From CAMEON01 sp964427175 (lineage in GTDB: Bacteria; Bacillota; Clostridia; Oscillospirales; CAG-272), in the NCBI GenBank assembly GCA_964427175.1, contig CAYRTP010000014.1:1-26641 (forward strand): a DNA stretch of 26,641 nucleotides, read 5' to 3'. Both the position numbers and the translations under genes were made by a program. The notes under the pieces were generated by a model that saw only the letters and a program-made list of their open reading frames with translations, was not told the origin of the DNA and did no database searches. Of this stretch, positions 21,740 to 26,641 are shown in pieces. Within the stretch, counting starts at the first letter, position 1. Each line of letters opens with the position of its first letter.

Positions 21740-22873
21740 ATGATGACGAACCGACAGAAACTACTGAATTATATCAGAAACGGCGGAAATGAATTCATCT
21801 GCTCTCCCCAGATCGGTGCCGGAGCCGGCTTTGATACCAAAATGGCGTGCAAAACCTGGTTCAGCGAAACCACCTGCGAGGATACCAAACGCGCCTGCGA
21901 GGCGTTTGATATGGTGCCGCTTTACAATTTCGGATTGCCCGATCTGACCTCGCTGACGAAGGATGTCCGCTGGCAGGGCGAGCCCATGACGGTCAACGCG
22001 CGGGGCAGAAGGACTTATAAAAACAATTTCGTGACCCCCAAGGGAACCCTGTTCACGACATCCATCGAGGACGAGCTGAGAGGGGTCTGTCAGACCAAAT
22101 ATCTGATCACCGAGGAGGACGAGCTGGATATCCTGGAGTATTATCTGGACAGCCTGCTCGAAGTCCGGGATTTTTCGCCCATCACCGAACAGATCCGAAA
22201 CATCCGCGCCATCGTCGGTGAGGATAACGCGCTGGATATTCAATGGGCCATGCAGCCCTACGAGCTGCTGTGCTTCCCCAGCACCATGGACACGGCCATG
22301 CTGGCTTTTGATTGCCCCGAGCGGTTTTACCGTTTGATGGATAAGATCCTGCGCCTGGACGAAAAACTCATCGGAGCGGTCGCGGCGGGCGGCTCGGATT
22401 TTGTCTTTTTGGGCGGTCCCGGCTCTGAGATGATCTCGCCCGCATACTACGAGAATTACCTTGTCCCGTACTCCAAGCAGGTGACCGACATGGTACACGA
22501 TGCGGGTATGTTGGTCTACACCCATATCTGCTCGCCCATCGAGCCCATGCTGACCAAGGGATACTATAACCAAATGGGCATCGACCTGTTTGAAACCCTC
22601 TCCGAGGCCCCCGTGGGTAACGTCAAGAGTATTGAGGACGCGTTCTCCAAGATCGACGAGCGCATTTGTACCCGCGGCAATATCGGCCTGGACCGCCTGC
22701 TCAGCGATACGCCCGAGCAGATCAAGGCGCACAGCCTGCGTATTCTGGAAACGGCCAAGCGCATGGGCCGAAAGCATATTCTCGCGGCCAGCGACTATAT
22801 GTTTTACGATATTCCCGAGCAAAACGTCCACGCCATGTGCGAGGCGGTCAGAGAATTTAATGAGGCAAACTGA
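21740..22873 (+). CDS. Uroporphyrinogen decarboxylase (URO-D) superfamily protein
   Basis: A 377-residue URO-D fold protein. Features typical of the methyltransferase-like branch (MtaA/CmuA relatives) are GGSDFVFLGGPGSEMISPAYYENYLVPYSKQV (218-248 region), HICS at 262-265, where a His-x-Cys zinc site occurs in cobalamin-dependent methyltransferases, and GNIGLDRLLSDTPEQI near 313-327. The N-terminal Arg-rich substrate motif of true heme-pathway HemE is not apparent, and no heme genes are nearby. The likely role is methyl transfer or an unknown decarboxylation; no corrinoid protein is adjacent to settle it. The start at 21740 is used; ATG at 21743 is equally possible. It has its own promoter and terminator. 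Confidence 0.85.
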   Translation: MMTNRQKLLNYIRNGGNEFICSPQIGAGAGFDTKMACKTWFSETTCEDTKRACEAFDMVPLYNFGLPDLTSLTKDVRWQGEPMTVNARGRRTYKNNFVTPKGTLFTTSIEDELRGVCQTKYLITEEDELDILEYYLDSLLEVRDFSPITEQIRNIRAIVGEDNALDIQWAMQPYELLCFPSTMDTAMLAFDCPERFYRLMDKILRLDEKLIGAVAAGGSDFVFLGGPGSEMISPAYYENYLVPYSKQVTDMVHDAGMLVYTHICSPIEPMLTKGYYNQMGIDLFETLSEAPVGNVKSIEDAFSKIDERICTRGNIGLDRLLSDTPEQIKAHSLRILETAKRMGRKHILAASDYMFYDIPEQNVHAMCEAVREFNEAN

Positions 22874-22880
22874 ACGAGAA

Positions 22881-22906
22881 AAGGCTCCGCATAGGCGGGG
22901 CCTTTC
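22881..22906 (+). terminator. Intrinsic terminator of the URO-D gene
   Basis: AAAGGCTCCGC pairs with GCGGGGCCTTT (11 bp, one G-U, ATAG loop) a few nt after the stop at 22873. A second small hairpin, TTGCCC/GGGCAA (22919-22932), follows. Confidence 0.75.
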
Positions 22907-22945
22907 CTGCACAACACTTGCCCTTGCGGGCAAGCGATCCATATG

Positions 22946-23127
22946 ATACTATTTTGCAATAAAAATCTTGAATACAGTCCCATATACCAATGGGGCAGGG
23001 GCCCCATGGTGATGTCCTCTACGGCTCTTGGTGTTCTCTCTCATCTCCTATAATCCTTTTTAAAGTTTTTTGGAGTTCTTAGCACCTTTTTGCAAAAAGG
23101 TGCTAAGCCGCCGGAGGCACGCTCTCC
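22946..23127 (-). repeat. Dispersed two-hairpin repeat, copy F (most complete)
   Basis: On the minus strand it starts 7 nt after the stop of the broken CyuA gene: GGAGAGCGTGCCTCCGGCGG, a 30-nt palindromic hairpin (23078-23107), AACTCCAAAAAACTTT, AGGATTATAGGAGATGAGAG, ACACCAAGAGCCGTAG, the second hairpin with CACCATGGGGC (22987-23011), and an AT-rich end (AAGATTTTTATTGCAAAATA) shared only with copy G. Confidence 0.8.
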
Positions 23128-23133
23128 TTGCCC

Positions 23134-24226
23134 TCACTCCCCCAACATGATCCGAATGATCTCCCGATCGGTCTCGCTCATGCCGTCGCGGGCCAGGCGG
23201 CCGATGTTGCGGATGGTGTTCTCCACCCCCTTGGTGATGATGCCGTCACCGCCGTAAAACTGCCGTCCCGAGCGCATCATGTCGTAGCCCATGATGCCCG
23301 CCTCCACCGCCATGGCGATTTTGGCGGCGCAGGGTCTCCTCGTCGGCGTGCCACCCGCGGGCGTAGACCACCACGGGCACTGACGCAGTCATGCCCTGGT
23401 TGCCGCTCCCCGAAATGATGCAGACGGGGAGCTCACAGCCGTTCATGCGGGCATCCGATCCCGCGGCGGCGTAGGCGCGGGCCTTGGTCCGCAGGTCGCA
23501 GTGCCCGCCGTTGTAGAGCAACCGCCCGATGGACGCGCCGTACTCGCTCCGCAAGCCCTCCTCGGCAATGGCCATGTTCATCTGCATCTGACGGTTCAGC
23601 AGAGGCTTGAGCTCGTCCAGGTCCGCTTCCTCCGCAAAGGCCACGATGTCCTCCACGTTCAGCAGGGAACGGTCGGCGGCCTCGGTGTGCTCCCGATCCT
23701 CACCGTAGACGTAGCGGTCGGTCAGATCCTCGAGCACCCCGTCGGCGGTGTGGTTCACCGACACCACGTTGGTGTGACGGTCCATGAGATGGACGCGGGC
23801 GGTGTAGATCTTGCCATCCACCGTGGTTCCGCCCGTCATGACCAGCTCGAAGGGATGCTTGGTCTCCAGCTCGCAGACCGTGGGGGGAGTGCGCTTCAGA
23901 AAGGCACGGATCTGCGGCACATCAGCAGGCTTCAGGGCGCAGAGCACCTCCAGCTTGCGGTCGGGGCACCCCGCAATGATGCCCGCCGCCACGGCGGCCT
24001 CGATGCCGTGCATCCCCTCGGTGGCGGGGACGATGACCGACTTGACGTTCTTGATGATGTTTCCGCTGAGGGCCACCTTTACCGCCGTGGGCTGAAAGCC
24101 CAGCGCGTGGCGGAGAATGGCGGCGGCGTAGGCAATGGCGATGGGCTCGGTACAGCCCATGGCGGGGACCAGCTCCTCGCGGAGAATGGCGGTGTAGGTT
24201 TGGACGATATGAGGAGAAAGTGACAT
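23134..24226 (-). pseudogene. CyuA/UPF0597 family (L-cysteine desulfidase / serine dehydratase alpha-like), broken by an internal deletion
   Basis: The first about 300 codons are intact: VPAMGCTEPIA with Cys25, LSGNIIKNVKSVIVPATEGMHG, and ISGSGNQGMTASVPVVVYA. After DEETL (near 23331) the frame is lost and the original frame ends at 23246 with a nonsense tail. The true C-terminus continues in another frame from about 23333 to the TGA at 23134: CAAKIAMAVEAGIMGYD, FYGGDGIITKGVENTI, IGRLARDGMSETDREI. Family members have about 430 residues; the segment between (roughly 80 residues, including the conserved GRLSAYCGA-type region) is absent. So this is an out-of-frame internal deletion, or an assembly error. 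It would have degraded cysteine to sulfide, ammonia and pyruvate. It is third in an operon behind sdaA and a methyltransferase. Confidence 0.85.
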
Positions 24227-24250
24227 ATAGACTCCCGAAATAAGGATTTT

Positions 24251-25123
24251 TTATTTGACGGCGCGGGTGATCTGAATCACCGACACCGCGCAGTCCCATT
24301 GATGCACGCCCCCATCGTAAAGGGCAATACGCTCGTCATACTTGGCGTTCTTGATGCGGCGGAGCTGGTCCAGGTCGGCCTCGGGGATCAGCCCGGGGGC
24401 GACGTGGGGGATGCTGTCCAGACAATCCAGCTCGCCGCGCCGCTCGGCGTTGATGATGGCGTGGGCGGTCTCGCGGTTATAGATGGGGTTGTCGGGGGTG
24501 AGATTGACCGTGACGTAGGCGGTGGATACCTGCCCAAAGCCGTAGGCCTCCAGGGCGGCGGGGATGCCCCGCTCGTCGGTGGCGTAGGCTCCCACCCCCA
24601 CGGTGCGGTTGAGCTCCCGATCGTAGGGCTCCATGGCCTTGTAAACGCGCCGCTCCAAGTCGGTCAGCTCGGCGATGCAGGGCGCGGGAATATGGTAGCC
24701 CCGACGGGAGGAGAGGACCAGGCAGATGCCTCCCTCCTTCAGCACCCGATACTGCTCGCCATAAAATCCCGCGGGCGGGATATGCTCCTGGACCGTGTTG
24801 GAGATGGTCACGTCAAAGCTCCCGTCGGCAAAGGGTAGGGCGGTGGCATCCCCCTCCAGGTAGCGGATGTGGGGGGATCTTTCGGCGGCGAAGTCCACGA
24901 AGCCCCGATCACGGTCCAGGCCCGTCACCGAAGCATGGGGATACCAGCGGGCCAGGGACTCGCAGAGGGCTCCGGGACCGCACCCGATCTCCAGGATGGA
25001 GGCGCTTGCGGGGATGCCGAAGACCTTGACGTAGTCCTCCCGAAGCCCGTCATGAAAGCGGAGCGCGCGGGATTCGTAGAGGGTGCCGATCCCCTGGATC
25101 TGAGTAGACCAAACCTTGTTCAT
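24251..25123 (-). CDS. Class I SAM-dependent methyltransferase, UbiE/Methyltransf_11 type
   Basis: A 290-residue enzyme with SAM motif I ILEIGCGPGAL (43-53), an acidic end of the second strand (VTGLDRDRG, 66-74), LEGDATALPFADGSFDVT (89-106) and VLKEGG (127-132). The C-terminal 150 residues are less typical and carry a Tyr/Asn-rich region (NPIYNRETAHAIINAE). The substrate is unknown; a small molecule is more likely than RNA because no RNA-binding domain is seen. AAAGGAA lies upstream of the ATG. It is 29 nt after sdaA and 24 nt before the CyuA-family gene, so it is a middle gene of that operon, and a link to serine/cysteine metabolism is possible but unproven. Confidence 0.88.
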   Translation of the reverse strand: MNKVWSTQIQGIGTLYESRALRFHDGLREDYVKVFGIPASASILEIGCGPGALCESLARWYPHASVTGLDRDRGFVDFAAERSPHIRYLEGDATALPFADGSFDVTISNTVQEHIPPAGFYGEQYRVLKEGGICLVLSSRRGYHIPAPCIAELTDLERRVYKAMEPYDRELNRTVGVGAYATDERGIPAALEAYGFGQVSTAYVTVNLTPDNPIYNRETAHAIINAERRGELDCLDSIPHVAPGLIPEADLDQLRRIKNAKYDERIALYDGGVHQWDCAVSVIQITRAVK

Positions 25124-25152
25124 GGCGGTTTCCTTTCTGTAACGGTGGTGAA

Positions 25153-26376
25153 TTACTCCCCGGGATGACGGTAGAGCTTGGCGAGGCCACCCTCGGAGGT
25201 CTCGCGGTAGAGGTGGGAGAGGTCGATGCCCGTGTGGTACATGGTCTCCACCACCAGGTCGAAGGAGATCTTACGGCTCCCCGACAGGAAGTTGGCCAGG
25301 GACAGGGCGTTGATGGCCCGCATGGCGGCCACGGCGTTGCGCTCAATGCAGGGAATCTGCACCAGTCCGCAAACGGGGTCGCAGGTCAGACCCAGGTGGT
25401 GCTCCAGGGACATTTCGGCGGCGTACTCGATCTGATCGATGCCCATCTCAAAGAGCTCGCACAGCGCGGCGGCGGCCATGGAGCAGGCGGTGCCCACCTC
25501 GGCCTGACAGCCGCACTCGGCCCCGCTCACCGAGGCGTTGGTGGCCACCAGATCACCGATCAGCCCCGCCACAGCCAGGGCGCGGATGACGTCGCGGTCG
25601 GAGAATCCGTTCTTGTCCTGCATATACTTGAGGACGGCGGGGAGCACACCGCAGGAGCCGCAGGTGGGGGCGGTAACGATGATGCCGTTGTCGGCGTTCT
25701 GCTCGCTGACCGCGAAGGCGTAGGCGCAGACCAGGCGGTTCTCGCGGGTCTGGGGGGACTCGTCGATGTGACGCTGATTGTAGAGCCGCTGGGCCTTGCG
25801 CTCCACCTCCAGCCCGCCGGGGAGGATGCCCGTGTGGGTCAGACCCTCGCGGATGGCGGCGGTCATGGTGTGCCATACGTCCAACAGGAAGGCAGGAAAA
25901 TCCGCGTCCTCGTGCTCAAAGACGTAGTCCGACAGGCGGATGCCGCGGGACTTGCATTTTTCTGCGATCTCGGTGAAGCTCTCCTCCTTGTACAGCTCGG
26001 GAGGACGGGAGAAGCGGCTCTCCTCGCCCTCCATGCGGACCTCGCCGCCGCCTACCGAGAGGAAGCGCATCCGCCCGATCTCAATGTCCCCGGCGTAGCC
26101 GATGAAATCCAGGGTGTTGGGATGGGGCAGGGTGGCGGCGATCTCGTCATCGGGATTGAAGATGATCTCGGCGGGGATGGGAGCCAGGGTGTCCAGGACG
26201 GCGCGGTCGGTGCCGTGGCCCTTACCCGTCTTGGCCAGGGAGCCGTAGAGGATGGCGGTGATGCGGTCGGCCTCGGGGTGGGTGTCCTTAAACGTCTTGG
26301 CGGCAAAGGCGGGCCCCATGGTGTGGGAGGAGGAGGGGCCCATGCCGATCTTGTATATGGTGCGGACGGATTTCAT
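25153..26376 (-). CDS. sdaA: L-serine ammonia-lyase, iron-sulfur dependent, single chain
   Basis: A 407-residue L-serine dehydratase that converts serine to pyruvate and ammonia using a 4Fe-4S cluster. The beta domain is N-terminal (1-155) with the GPSSSHTMGP motif (13-22). The alpha domain follows (about 160-407) with APTCGSCGVLP and the cluster cysteines Cys290, Cys332 and Cys343. Their spacing (42 and 11 residues) equals that of the characterised Legionella enzyme as I remember it. That enzyme's C-terminal cysteine tail is not present here. AAAGGAA lies about 12 nt before the ATG. It is the first gene of an operon with a methyltransferase and a broken CyuA-family gene, which also made pyruvate from an amino acid. 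Confidence 0.93.
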   Translation of the reverse strand: MKSVRTIYKIGMGPSSSHTMGPAFAAKTFKDTHPEADRITAILYGSLAKTGKGHGTDRAVLDTLAPIPAEIIFNPDDEIAATLPHPNTLDFIGYAGDIEIGRMRFLSVGGGEVRMEGEESRFSRPPELYKEESFTEIAEKCKSRGIRLSDYVFEHEDADFPAFLLDVWHTMTAAIREGLTHTGILPGGLEVERKAQRLYNQRHIDESPQTRENRLVCAYAFAVSEQNADNGIIVTAPTCGSCGVLPAVLKYMQDKNGFSDRDVIRALAVAGLIGDLVATNASVSGAECGCQAEVGTACSMAAAALCELFEMGIDQIEYAAEMSLEHHLGLTCDPVCGLVQIPCIERNAVAAMRAINALSLANFLSGSRKISFDLVVETMYHTGIDLSHLYRETSEGGLAKLYRHPGE

Positions 26377-26417
26377 AGAATATGCCGTTCCTTTCGGTGG
26401 ATTTGGGTCTATTCATT

Positions 26418-26446
26418 AGTATAACATAAATAGGAAGATAAATCAA
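26418..26446 (-). promoter_or_regulatory. Sigma-A promoter of the sdaA operon
   Basis: On the minus strand TTGATT (26446-26441), 17-bp spacer, TATACT (26423-26418), giving a leader of about 35 nt. Confidence 0.75.
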
Positions 26447-26449
26447 GAT

Positions 26450-26500
26450 GTGAACCGAGATTTTGGACGAAATTCCGATGGGTTCCGTAAGACGGTTCAC
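26450..26500. promoter_or_regulatory. Inverted repeat directly upstream of the sdaA promoter
   Basis: GTGAACCG (26450-26457) and CGGTTCAC (26493-26500) are perfect 8-bp arms 35 bp apart, ending 3 bp before the -35 hexamer. The position suits an activator or a looping regulator; this is inference. Confidence 0.45.
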
Positions 26501-26503
26501 AAA

Positions 26504-26543
26504 AACACCGTGTCGCTTCCCCAAAAGAGAGCAACACGGTGTT
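26504..26543 (-). terminator. Intrinsic terminator, minus strand
   Basis: AACACCGTGT (26504-26513) pairs with ACACGGTGTT (26534-26543), 10 bp plus two inner G-C pairs. On the minus strand it is followed by TTTTT, so it would end a transcript that enters from beyond the window. Confidence 0.7.
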
Positions 26544-26545
26544 AT

Positions 26546-26641
26546 ACTATTTTACAATAAAAATCTTGATATATACCAATGGGGGTGGGGCCCCATGGTG
26601 ATGCCCCCTATGGCTCTTGGTGTCCTCTCGCATCCCTTATA
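26546..26641 (-). repeat. Dispersed two-hairpin repeat, copy G (cut by window end)
   Basis: Shares with copy F the AT-rich end (26546-26570), the GC-rich hairpin ACCAATGGGG...CCCCATGGT (26575-26599), CTCTTGGTGTCCTCTC and CATCCCTTATA up to the window edge. The main hairpin and GTGCCTCCGG start would lie outside. Confidence 0.75.

Overview
The window is a GC-rich (roughly 60 percent by eye) chromosomal segment with short AT-rich promoters close to the sigma-A consensus. Its gene set (ZapA next to a U32 peptidase-family protein, a FakA-type DAK2 kinase, a single-chain iron-sulfur serine dehydratase, a heterodimeric ABC exporter, lipoprotein cyclophilins) points to a Firmicute, most likely a gut-type Clostridia/Oscillospirales member. 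This placement is inference; no rRNA or other marker gene is present.

Layout: (i) 1-1160, a truncated and a complete cyclophilin, the complete one a lipoprotein, in tandem on +. (ii) 1184-5099, zapA and an RlhA-like U32 gene on -, divergent from a lone glutamate 5-kinase (proB) on +. (iii) 5322-9242, one 1306-residue protein with a TIR-like N-terminus followed by many Sel1 repeats. (iv) 9494-13815, a small lipoprotein gene and a two-gene ABC exporter operon, both on -. (v) 13950-19695, a - strand cluster read aroF, fakA, pheA, rsmB (aromatic amino acid entry and phenylalanine branch, fatty acid kinase, rRNA methyltransferase) behind a perfect-consensus promoter. (vi) 20065-22873, tRNA-Arg(CCG), an array of short hairpins, an AT-richer four-helix-bundle gene, an unrecognised membrane protein and a URO-D family protein, all on +. 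(vii) 23134-26376, a - strand operon of serine dehydratase, a SAM methyltransferase and a CyuA-family gene that is broken by an internal frameshifting deletion.

Two features stand out. The first is the locus at about 20182-20766: nine short hairpins separated by GTGAAG on the left half and CTTCAC on the right half, placed directly before a four-helix-bundle gene of the 23S rRNA intervening-sequence-protein family, just downstream of a tRNA. The second is a dispersed two-hairpin repeat with six full or partial copies plus one cut by the window edge. In four of five testable copies it begins within about 30 nt of a stop codon on the same strand, and its main hairpin keeps perfect pairing although the stem sequence differs between copies. 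The TIR-Sel1 gene is a third candidate for an unstudied signalling or defence protein.
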